A DNA stretch of 64,000 nt from Leuctra nigra (lineage: Eukaryota; Arthropoda; Insecta; Plecoptera; Leuctridae): positions 16,920,309 through 16,984,308 of the forward strand of contig OW203766.1 of NCBI GenBank assembly GCA_934045905.1, written 5' to 3'. Shown one piece after another: positions 11,241 through 21,512 of this stretch; within the stretch, counting starts at the first letter, position 1, and the number at the start of each line of letters is the position of its first letter. Both the position numbers and the translations under genes were made by a program. Below the pieces are notes generated by a model. It searched no databases, was not told the DNA's origin, and was given only the letters and a program-made list of their open reading frames with translations.

Positions 11241-11939
11241 TATATTGATACAAATCGATTAAAAAAACTCTTCAAGGTCAAACTCACTACCCAGCCGTCT
11301 TAAGGCGATTCGACCGAAAATCTTTCAACAATTTCTTCATATTTCGATCGAGGATGTTGGCTACATAATAAAATAGTGCATCATTAATACTAATGATTCG
11401 TCATTAGTCATTTTGGGCACCACAAAATCTCCGGGACGTTCTGAATGTGTAAAATAAATGTTACTTGCGCTAAAGAATAGACAACACTATTTGTCTGAAA
11501 GAAACGAAACTTCGGGAGAATAAATTCACATGATTTTGCGTTCAAATATTACCGATTTAGTAGAGGCTACAGTCAAAGTAGGAAGGATGTACCCACCTGA
11601 CATTTGAGGGCGATCATTTCTTCCACCATGAACAAAAATAGCTGTCGGAGAAGTTTGTAGTGTGAAGAATTAATTTTATTGAACTTCATGAATTTTACGT
11701 TTATTTACAAATATAAAATTGACGTACATTTTTCGGTACAAAAGTCTTGTGGTAAAAAAGTGCCAGTGAGTACTGAGTTGTAGAATCACTTATTGAATGA
11801 GAATGAAAATGCTCTCTCGCCCCTTTGAGTGCAGTATAGTTTGACTAATTTACAAGTCCATACGTCAATTTATGGGTCAAGGGTCAATGCATTTTTTAAA
11901 TGTGAATGGAAATAAATCTGAATCTTTAAAATCTATTTA

Positions 11940-12091
11940 AGGGCCGGTATAACCAAAGTTAATCTGAGCCGGATTAACTAAATATTGGACTAAATTGGCG
12001 GCACAGCCAATCAGATACCTTAAAATGAGTGAAACAATTGAATCCAAAATTTAGTTAATCCAGCACAATTTAACTTTGGTTATTCCGGGCC
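11940..12091. mobile_element. Small palindromic MITE
   Basis: GGGCCGGTATAACCAAAGTT at the left and AACTTTGGTTATTCCGGGCC at the right, with further inner pairing (GGATTAACT/AGTTAATCC). It directly abuts the next element. Confidence 0.75.
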
Positions 12092-12617
12092 TAAGGTGCT
12101 TCAAGCGCTCGGCCGTTTTAGAAAATTGAGAGAGAAAAATTGTTTCATAAGTGGGTGTAACTTTGATAGGATGTTCACATGATCAGTCTGAGTGTATAGT
12201 AGCACTTTTTCATTTTAATTTTGTGCCTTGTTAATTAGGCGCCGGTTATGCAACAAAACCCCACAAAAGGATCAAATTTCCGATACGATTGGAGACCAAA
12301 CTCGTGAACCAATTAATCTCAAGTTTTAATCATGATTAGATGAAAGACAAACTTAGGGTTATCACTTGGCACTGTTTGAAAATTTATTTTATACGCTACC
12401 CAGCGAGACAAGAAAGTAGCTTATTTTTCACCAAAAATCCATTAATTAGTACTAATTAACGAAACAAAAAAATAAAATTGTACCAAATTTGTCTTTTATC
12501 TAATCACGATTAAAATTTCAAATAATTGCGTCATCCCATTTTGTCTCCAATCGTATCCAAAAAAGTGTCTACAAATTACAAAATGCAGCAAAATCGCTCG
12601 CGCTTGCAGCATTCTAA
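12092..12617. mobile_element. TTAA/GGTG MITE, copy 1
   Basis: Matches, in reverse orientation, the cleaner copy at 60098-60624. Shared words include AATTGAGAGAGAAAAATTG, TAATTAGGCGCCGGTT, CGATTGGAGAC and CGCGCTTGCAGCA. TTAA flanks are eroded here. Confidence 0.8.
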
Positions 12618-12969
12618 AGTTATTATGTGAGTGGGCCTCTAGCCTTTCCCAGACCTACGGGAGTCTGTATTTGAACTTGAACCCAAATTTCAGATATAAA
12701 TATTCTATTTTTGCTTGAGTGCTGTTTGACACTCATTAAGGCTGTGGTTTGCGGAATGCGAAATCGAGTCAGAAGTTCAAAGAGGAAGATAGCGTCAACA
12801 ATGATTACAAGAGTGAACATGAAGCAATATGGAAAGTGAAAGCTGAAATATTATGTGTCCCACTTCATAGGAATTATTCAAAAAGATACTACAATCGAGG
12901 GAATAATTTTTTATGTTAATTTGAATATTTTACTTAGTTACATTACAATACGAATACATAAATCTGTTC

Positions 12970-14020
12970 CTCGGAGGTAGAAGACCCGGAGTCCATTTAT
13001 TCGATTTTGCGTTGCATACTTTTGGAATAATTGAGCGAGCGTCACCACGGTACTCTTATGGCACTTTCTATGTGTGTTTGTTTTTTGTTTGTTTTTTTGC
13101 CTGCACTTCCCTGGTCAAACCGCTCAACCAATCGATCTGAAATTTTACACACATACTAGCGTAATCTATGCGGTCTCTGGGATCGTTTTTGAACGGGATC
13201 GTGTGATTGGTTCAAATTTAAAAAATATATATATTTCGATTGGTTGGTCCGATCAATTTGAAATTTTGCAAAGTCATTGCAGCCAACATTGTCTCCAATC
13301 TTACAAAGTTTCAGCCAAATCCTCCCATTGGTTAAAATTTAAAACCATCTTTCCTGTGATTTTTGAAATGTAAACTAGAACCGATTGACTGATCAACTTT
13401 AAACTTCGCATGGTCATTGGGACCAACAATTTAGGTATTTTTGCCAATTTGAAGACTTATCTGTCGTTATTTTCAAAAGTTATTGTTATTTTAAGGACAT
13501 TTTATTCTATAATCTTGAAATATTTAAATTTTCATCCCTGCCTTCTTGATGATTCAGTTCCAATTCCAAGTCCAAGCTGATACTTGCAAACGCGACGCCT
13601 ACCAAATCGGAAGAAATGAAGTATCGAAATGAATTCCACTGCAACTGAATCTGATTTGCTTTATACCAGAGTGTATAGATTGCTATTCTTAAGTTTCAAT
13701 AGAAAACAGATACTTTTATATTGATTGAGTGGATCCTATTTCAATTTAATATGGATGTAAAATGTTTCTGTGCGTTTGGTACGAAATTCCTGTTAAGAAT
13801 TTGCACGTACCCGTGCTCGCTCATCAACGCGTTACACTGAGCATTTTCCTAATATTATCATTGCAATGTGACTAAAGTCAACAAAAGTTATATTGAAATA
13901 TTCTCTTATACAATGTCTTATATGTCACTATAACATATAGGAATGATTGAAGGCAAATACTGATTTTTGAGCCCTCCTCAAGAATCATTGAAATCGACCT
14001 CGGGCCTTCTACCTCTGAGA
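12970..14020. mobile_element. MITE family M1, copy split by a Helitron-like insertion
   Basis: The left end CTCGGAGGTAGAAGACCCGG and right end GGGCCTTCTACCTCTGAG match M1 (5937-6145), as do ATTTTGCGTTGCATACTTTTGG and AAGAATCATTGAAAT. The middle is occupied by a family H element (13031-13853). Confidence 0.8.
13031..13853 (+). mobile_element. Helitron-like family H, copy A
   Basis: 823 bp from TTGAGCGAGCGTCACCACGG through a T-rich tract and CAATCGATCTGAAATTTT to the terminal CGCTCATCAACGCGTTACAC, then TCCTAAT. The AACGC...GC(G/A)TT stem precedes CTAAT, a match to the Helitron 3' CTRRT rule. No coding sequence. Confidence 0.7.
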
Positions 14021-14397
14021 TAATAAATAAAATATTTATAAAGGTTCCAACATTGTGTTGGCCTTGATTTCTGATAGCTTCGTGAATTTACATTCTTCCA
14101 GGAGTGCTCGATATTGGTATTTTCGAACAAGAATCACGTGGGCTGGGAATATAATTATCTTGACGCCTACACATCTTCTGCAAGGTCTGCTTGGCTTTGC
14201 TGCTGATACATCGCTCAATCACACGCAGCTTACAGACTGAGCCAAGTCAAGGGAATCTGTCGCCAAAATTCGACATCATCGATTAGATGCCATGCTAGAT
14301 TTGCTGTCTGAACAAAAGATTTTGTATCAGAATTCTGTAAAAAGGGTACAGAATATCCACCCAAATATTTCAATTAGTAAGAAAAATGTGTTGTAAC

Positions 14398-15409
14398 CAG
14401 GGGCGAAGCGTCAGGGGAGACAGGGGAGACAGTGTCTCCCCTGGAAAAAGCGGACAGTGCTGTTCATATCTTTCATACATTAAAATTTGCTGTAATTGTA
14501 TTTTATTTTTATGTATCGTAATTTTATTCGATGTATTAATTGGTGTTGTAATGAAAAACATTGATTGTCAGTTGAAAACCGTGCTCAATTTGGTGTCTTT
14601 ACGAGCGAGCGAGTGTTGCCGCTGCGCGCGCATCTCCTATCTTATAATCCGGGAGACATAAGCTACTTGTGTCCTCGCAGGCGAACGCAGAAGTATCTGC
14701 ATCCTTCTTCCACTCGTTGTTCACGCATTCATATGTTTTCTCCCACTCGCACTCACACTAACATCAGCCAGCCTATCCCTCGTATGGACATTCCATGCGA
14801 TAACAGTCTTGCAAAATAGACTCCGAGGTAGACGTGTCTCCTTGGTTATTATAATGTCCCTTGACAGCAACAAGAACATATTGACTGGAATGTACACACC
14901 GCAGTGCCATGCCAGCCGCCTCGCCTACGCCGTTGTGCAACACACACGACATTCGCATAAACGCACTATGTCAGCAGTAAAACTAAAAATATCTAGAAAA
15001 ATGAGTCAGACTTGAAAACAAGTCAGTTCACACATTGAAATTGCATTGATTAGACGTATTATTTCCTCCAGATATTTTAGTTCGTTAATCGTTTGTATTG
15101 TGTTTGTGTACGGTGTATTATTTAATAATTTATGTATCACTAAAATGGAAACTGACGTTGACAATGACGTTATCGATTATTTATTTATTAACAAACAGTT
15201 TTGCCGCATTTCATATTTTGCATTCATACGAATAAAAGTGTTCAATAAGATCAAACCGGCTTACGCCTCATCTCGATATTGTATAATATGTATAGAGATG
15301 GTAAAATAAGTCGTAATATACAAAAAATTTAGGTAAGCCAAAATACGCTATTTTCTATTTATTTGTTGTCTTGTGTCTCCCCAATTTTTGGAGGTACGCT
15401 TCGCCACTG
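14398..15409. mobile_element. Non-autonomous hAT element
   Basis: 1,012 bp with inverted ends CAGGGGCGAAGCGT and ACGCTTCGCCACTG. It is flanked by 8-bp duplications GTTGTAAC (14390-14397) and GTTGTATC (15410-15417), one mismatch. Subterminal GGGGAGACA motifs occur at both ends. No transposase frame. hAT is inferred from the CAG terminus and 8-bp duplication. Confidence 0.87.
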
Positions 15410-15912
15410 GTTGTATCAATAAAAAGTTGGTTAGCTAATGTTTAGTTTAGTTTATTTCCAATAGACAAGGTACAAGTAGGTACAATGCATGATACCCTTA
15501 AACATAGATATGCTTTGTTCAGGGTGTATGGAATATCATATTGCTAAAATATTGCTAATATGTGAAATGTTCAAAAAAAATTACTTATAAGATACTTGGA
15601 AAACGCTCTTTGAAACGCGTTTTGATAAGCGAGCCTTCGTATTGCATCAAAGTAATATTCATTTGAAAGTTGCATTGAACTGAATATTTTTGCTTAGCGG
15701 CGCGCCTCATCTTGTTCACTTTATTGGTGTAAAAGTTGCTGCTCTGGCAGTATTTAGGAAGACAATCAAACCAAATGCGTCATTGGATCAGTGATGAATT
15801 CACGAAAAAATTTGATAAATAATTCAAAAAAATCATAAAATGTCAAGTTCTCTCAAGTTCTTTGCAGATATAAATTAATTCGTTGATTTTATTTGAATAT
15901 TCAATAATAGTA
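15410..15912. other. No gene; degenerate family H 3' end
   Basis: GGAAAACGCTCTTTGAAACG and TTGATAAGCGAGCC near 15598-15640 resemble the family H 3' terminus on the minus strand. The rest is unremarkable. Confidence 0.4.
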
Positions 15913-16595
15913 GTGAGGGCTGTAAGCACAAAAATAGTGTAAAATGTGATATAAATTTTTCCTTTGGCAGTTTTATAGGAAATTTGCCGCTCTTTCATAA
16001 TTTCGAGATCCTCAAAAAATCGGACGGCCATTTTGGGCTCCAGGGCTGTCCAAAGTGCTAAAACATTTGTATTTCATTGAAATTATAAAACTTTTATCAA
16101 TTTATTGTTCAAGTATAATAAACAATGTGTCAGGAAGGTACGATAAAAAAATTAAAATTCTAAGACTAACCAAAGTTGTTTTTAATCAAGAAATTAAAGA
16201 TGTCGGCGGGTATGCTCTAAAATGACTGCCATTTTCAGGGAATTCGGGTTTCAAGGTTGCAGTTGATTATGTAGGTTCATAATATAGACATTTAACTTAA
16301 AAATCGATGTATCACGAAATTAACCCTTTGGGGGTGGGGGGTGGAGACCTAAACGTTTCGTTATCTGTAAAATAAACGACAGTAGATAGGGACTAATAAT
16401 TTCTTGCACACATTAATAAAACTGTGCTCTGTTCGAAAAAAATCACGAGATCCCAAAATTATGCCGCCATCTTGGATGAGACTCGTTTATATTTCGTTAT
16501 TTTGCGCACAGCAGTTGAAAAATTATGATAAATTGGCTACTTTGTTCATCCCTTGTTCACTGCAAAGGTATCGAGTCACCGCCCCCTGAACTAAA

Positions 16596-17419
16596 ACTAG
16601 GAAAACGCTCTGTGTAACGCGTTGATGAGCGAGCACGGATACACGCAACACCTCGAACCGAAATTATGTCTATCGAATGTCATTAAAAGCCAATAATTCT
16701 TTAGTTTCGTCACATACTTGTATAAAAATCTCCAAAATCTCCAAAAATATTGATGCCAATCCTTGCTAAGTTTTAAGTTGATCGATTAAACCTTTATGAT
16801 TGAACGGTTCCTTGTTAATTTTCAAAAATCACAGGATCTCGTTCAAAAAATATACCTGGGACCACCCATATGATATGATATGTAGTGTGTGTACACAATA
16901 TCAGATCAATCTGTTGAACGGTCATTATTAGTTTCATATCTTTTAAAACTTTCTGCTCTAACTACCTTGCCTTGAACTGTAGATTCGAAGTCGCCGTGAA
17001 TTTGACAGCCAACACGCAAAATGTCCCTAAAATGACAAAAACTTTTGAAAATAACGACAGATTAGAGTGAAAATTGGCAAAAATACTTTAAATGTTGGTA
17101 CCAATGACAATGCGAAGTTTTTAGTTGGTCGGTCAATCGGTTCCAGTTTAAATTTCAAAAATCACATGAAAAATGGTTTCAAATTTGAACCAATTGGAGG
17201 ATTTGGCTGAAATTTTTTTTCATTGAATACAATGTTGGTTGCAATGACTTTCCTAAATTTCAAATTGATCGAACCAACCAATCGAAAGATAATTTTTATA
17301 AAATTTGAACCAATCACAGGATCCCGTTCAGAAAAGATCCCAGGGATCGCATAGATTACGTTAGTATGTGTACAAAATTTCAGATCGATTGGTTGTGCGG
17401 TTTGTCCTGGGCAGTGCAG

Positions 17420-17461
<42 letters not shown>

Positions 17462-17519
17462 ACACACACAGAGAAAGTGCTATAAGAGTACCGTGGTGAC
17501 GCTCGCTACGCTCGCTCAA
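16596..17519 (-). mobile_element. Helitron-like family H, copy B
   Basis: 924 bp on the minus strand, from TTGAGCGAGCG (17519) through TCACCACGGTACTC, CACAGAGAAAG-complement, a 39-base homopolymer (17422-17460) and CCAATCGATCTGAAATTTT to CAACGCGTTACACAG and TCCTAGT (16596). Complete at both ends. Confidence 0.78.
17422..17460. repeat. A39 homopolymer followed by (CA)5
   Basis: Thirty-nine consecutive A on the plus strand, then CACACACACA. Other family H copies have a T/G-interrupted tract at the same place, so this one may be expanded or an assembly artefact. Confidence 0.9.
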
Positions 17520-18658
17520 TTAACTTATTCATAACTTATTATGAAATGTATTTAACTTTATAATTATTATAACAGATATTATACAGCCATTAAAACCTCA
17601 TTCAAAATTGAGCTAAAAGTTGACAGTAGATTTCAAGGTCGTCATTTTTACAGTGAAAGGTACTTATTGATGTCTGAGATTATTATTGTTTATTATGCTT
17701 TTGCGTCCTGAAAGCGTAAGTTTCAAGACTTGGCCTCAAACAAGATGCATTTACGTTAAATGCATCTCAACAATGTACTTCTTATTATCACTGATGATCT
17801 CTTGATTAGCTATCACTCAGTAATAACGTCATTTGTTATTCAGTTACTACTCTGACCAATGAGTGATTTAGTCTGTGGTCAACTCTACAGATAGCGCGCA
17901 CGTGGCTTAATTGCATTCCGAACAGCCCCTCAATGAAGACAGCGGTCAACTAATTGTAGTTGATTGCCAGTGTAATTAATGGACCTGAGCTGAATCGAGG
18001 AACAATTCAGTTGTTTTGATGTCAGCGAAATGTCGATACACAGCGTGAGAACTTGGATCGCCTTTCAAGCAGGGACTGGAACCGAAACTGGAACCGGAGC
18101 CCTTATTAATTTTTAAGGTGGAACCGGAACCGGAAATAAATATGAAACACTTTTCCACGAAACGTTCATGATGCTTACGGCGGACAACTTATCGTCCTAT
18201 CTTTGACATGCCCTATTCTCACAACATAAAGTTTAAAAAAAATTATAATAATTTATAAATCGCTATTTTTTCCTTATATGCATATTATTTAAACAATTTT
18301 TATTAAACAAATAAAAACAAGATGGAATTTTTGGCTTTCATAAATCATGCGAACTGTTCGTAGCTTAATTATAAATAAAATAATGAACTCTCTATCACAA
18401 AAATACTAGACGTTCTCTCTGTTGGAATATATCGTTCTGCCCTATAAAAGTAGTTTTTAGGAAAAATCAGTTTAAGATTGTACATTGTGTAATAACATCA
18501 TGACGCAAAGAAAATATTATCAATAAAAAAACTACCAATCGGATTCTCTCCGTTTTTTTTATTTTGGAATAGAAAAGCAGGTGATTACAAATAACCAACA
18601 AGAAAAAATTAGTAAAATAAAATGAATTATTGATTCATTATTTGATGAATTATTTTAA
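17520..18658. other. Non-family-H DNA between two family H copies
   Basis: 1.14 kb with no gene recognised. It contains a dispersed motif (TTTCAAGGTCGTCATT, 17635) also found beside Ms at 41868, and a GGAACCGG-repeat block (18075-18145) resembling an eroded TIR element. By the empty-site argument it may have been carried in with the flanking copies. Confidence 0.6.
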
Positions 18659-19194
18659 ACTAGGAAAACGCTCTGAGTAACGCGTTGATGAGCGAGCACG
18701 GATACACGCAACACCTCGAACCGAAATTATGTTTATCGAAAATGTCATTAAAAGCCAATAATTCTTGAATTTCGTCACAGACTTGTATAAATATCTCCAA
18801 AATTTCCAAAAATATTGGTCCCAATAACCTTGCTAAGTTTTAAGTTGATCGATTAAACCTTTGATTGAACGGTTCCTTGTTAAGTTTCAAAAATCACAGG
18901 ATATCTTTCAAACAATATACCTGGGACCACTCATATGATATGATATTACTGTGGACACAATATCAGATCAATCTGTTAAACGGTCATTATTAGTTTCATT
19001 TCGTTTGAAACTTTCTGCTCTAACTACCTTGCCTTGAACTAAAGATTCGATGTCGCCGTGAATTTGACAGCCAACACACAAAATGTCCCTAAAATTACAA
19101 AAACTTTTGAAAATAACTACAAATTAGACTGAAAATTGGCAAAAATACCTTAAATGTTGCTACCAATTACCATGCGAAGTTTTTAGTTGGTCGG

Positions 19195-19425
19195 TCAATC
19201 GGCAATACCCGCTGCACGAGAGCGGGTATTGCGTTGATTGTTTGAGTATCTCCTTGCAGCAGTCTGGTCGGGGGTCTCTTTGCTCCTTGATGCTTTATTA
19301 TTAACGACATTTTGTTTCAACCTTTTAGATTTAGCTTCGTCAGTTTCTTGATCTTCAATTTCACGCAGACGCTTTTTCGCCTTTATGGCTTTCATTCTAG
19401 CAGAAGTCTTTCCATTTTTCGGCAT
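19195..19425 (-). pseudogene. Fragment resembling the N-terminus of Helitron Rep/Helicase
   Basis: A 76-codon frame starting MPKNGKTSARMKAIKAKKR. It is highly basic, with ...KASRSKETPDQTAARR... followed by NQRNTRSRAAGIAD. The ETP(D/E)QTAARR-type motif in a Lys/Arg-rich context is characteristic of the N-terminal extension of arthropod Helitron replication-helicase proteins. Everything after it (Rep domain, helicase) is missing: the frame meets a stop where normal family 3' sequence (GATTGACCGACC) resumes, so an internal deletion removed ~95 percent of the protein. The final codons overlap a 12-bp perfect hairpin (19202-19232). The assignment is by remembered motif, not by search. Confidence 0.5.
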
Positions 19426-19619
19426 GTTTAAATAGGGATAAGATAGGTAATGAAAAAGTAAGAAGTAGAGTACCTACCTAATTAAAGTACAATAATATTT
19501 GTGTGATCAATGTTTGAAATGCACGAAATGTGTGCTCAAAGACGTAATGTATTCAATGTCGTAATGTTACGAAATGAATCTTGAACAAAACATCGCAAAT
19601 ATGAAAATAAAGTAAACAC

Positions 19620-19860
19620 CTTTCAACTAATAAGCGAAAGGAATCAAAGTTCCACACAAAAAAACGGATCAGGTAAAATAGTAACTACCTAGTTTAGAAA
19701 CGGAATGAATCCAACGTTCCACAATTAAAATAAGACAACGTAATGTTTTGAACTGAATGAATCAAAACTTTCAAAAAAAATAGCAACCTTCAAGGAAATG
19801 TCAGGCTAGACAGAAGCTCAGAAACGGAATAAATCCAACGTTTCCAAGAAGAAAATAATT
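19620..19860. repeat. Four degenerate direct repeats upstream of the Helitron-like frame
   Basis: GAAACGGAATGAATCCAACG and variants at about 19633, 19696, 19752 and 19821, spaced about 56-70 bp apart, directly 5' of the open frame (minus-strand sense). They may be promoter or iteron-like units of the element. Confidence 0.6.
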
Positions 19861-21512
19861 TGAAATAATCAATCCCCTGGACAAAAACTGTAGATACCTA
19901 ATATCTATGCTTTAAAAGCGATTCAATTTTACTAATACCTTCACAAAGTACACCAAATTGCCAAAATTATCAACGAAAAGAAGCAAAATGCAGGAGAGAT
20001 TTGGAATGACGTGTGAACGCTAGAAGAGAACAAACGCCACTCAATGATATTATTGAAATGTGAGCTTATGTTTCTAATCCCTCCTGGATGCAAAATCAGC
20101 CAAGTAGAAACACGGGAGGCACGGCCATTAGAACTACGAATTGACGAAAAGACAATCAAGGTCCATAAAAACTCGAAATGATTTGTTGGAAACTATGATC
20201 CAAATTGAATTATTCAAATTTGATCAACTCAATAAACATAAAAATATCTGCTTTTCACTAAAAAACTGTACATACCATCAAAACACTCTTGTACCTAAAG
20301 CAAATCAGATTCAGTTGCATTGGAAAGACATTCATTTTCAATGTTTCATTTCTGACAGCTATTAAAATGTCAATAAGTGCATACTTTCTTGACAGATTCG
20401 GCTGAAAATTTGTAAAATAAGTGACATTGTTGGTCTTACTGACCATGCTAAATATGAGTTTGATCACATTTCTCGAAGACCATTTTCATTTTTTAGGCTA
20501 TCAGGAGATACTTATTTTAACAATGAACCAATGGATGGATTTAAAAAAAAAATTGGGTCTGCAAACAGAGAAGGTTGTCTTTACATGTGTGCAAAATTTC
20601 AGGTCGATCGGTGAAACGGTGCGACTTCCATTGCTTCCTTTAGCATACAAAAACAAAAACAAAAAAAAAAACAAAAAAAAAAACAGAGGTCCGTGCTAAA
20701 AGAGCCAAATGGAGTCGCTCGCTTCGCTCGCTCAAATTACATGTTAAAATCCCTATCTTGGGACGTTTTATCAACACACAAATGAAGTTTTAGGGAGAAC
20801 GGTTGGAGATACAGAAAATATGTAAATTACAAATGTCTTTATTAGAATTAGTGCTATATTTTATGTCAAATAAACTTTTTCGTATTGCATGCAAAACGTG
20901 CTTAAATTTACGAAAAAAGAAAAAGAAACACTTTTTATCCAAGATGGCGACCTAATTTTGAGTTCTCGTATTTTTTTTTGAAGATAGCATATTTTTTTAA
21001 GTATGTGCAAGAAATCAATTTATTGTAGCTAGTATGGGCTATTGTACAGATATCGAAACCTTTAGGTCTCCACCCTCCACCCCTCAAAGGGTTAATTTCG
21101 TGACCCATCGATTTTTAAGATAAAGGTCCATAATTTGAACCTACATAAGCAATTGCAACCTTGAAACACAAATTCCCTGAAAATGGCGGTCATTTTAGAG
21201 CGTACCCGCCGACATCTTTAATTTCTTGAATAAATACAACTTTGGTTAGGCTTAGAATTTTTATTTTTTTATCGTACCTTCCTGAAACATGGTTTATTAT
21301 ACAAGAACAATAAAATAACAAAAGTTTTATAATTTCACTGAAATACAAATTTTTTGGCACTTTGGACAGCCCTGGGGCCCAAAATTGCCGTCCGATTTTT
21401 TGAGGATCTCAAAATTATGAAAGAGCGGAAAATTTCCTATAAAACTGCCAAAGGAAAAATTTATATCACATTTTGCACTATTCTGCCAATATGATGTGCT
21501 AACAGCCCTCAC

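Larger units (their letters stand above)
9461..11299. mobile_element. TTAA-flanked fold-back element containing two nested elements
   Basis: Outer arms 9461-9510 and 11241-11299 are inverted (CTTGAAGAGTTTTTTTA and its inverse) and are flanked by TTAA at 9457-9460 and 11300-11303. They are split by a TA-flanked core (9791-11240). A 278-bp palindromic MITE (9511-9788) sits at the left junction. Confidence 0.75.
18659..20735 (-). mobile_element. Helitron-like family H, long copy C with a residual coding fragment
   Basis: 2.08 kb on the minus strand: 5' end TTGAGCGAGCGAAGCGAGCG (20735), T-rich tract, ~950 bp shared with copy D, a leader with repeated motifs (19620-19860), an open frame (19425-19195), then the family's normal 3' part, ending at the hairpin and CTAGT (18659). 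It looks like an internally deleted autonomous element. Confidence 0.72.
15913..21512. mobile_element. Fold-back element family F, second copy, split by a 4.14-kb insertion
   Basis: Left part 15913-16595 and right part 20736-21512 are the two halves of the element seen intact at 9791-11240. Outer ends are GTGAGGGCTGT and ACAGCCCTCAC beside TA. The break lies inside CTGAACTAAA/ATTACATG, which is continuous in the intact copy near 10457-10475. Confidence 0.85.

Noticed and set aside
11082..11303. Coding frame in the right arm of the family F fold-back, with mirror frames in other arms
   Set aside because: The frames occur antisense to each other in inverted arms, have no domain and decay between copies.
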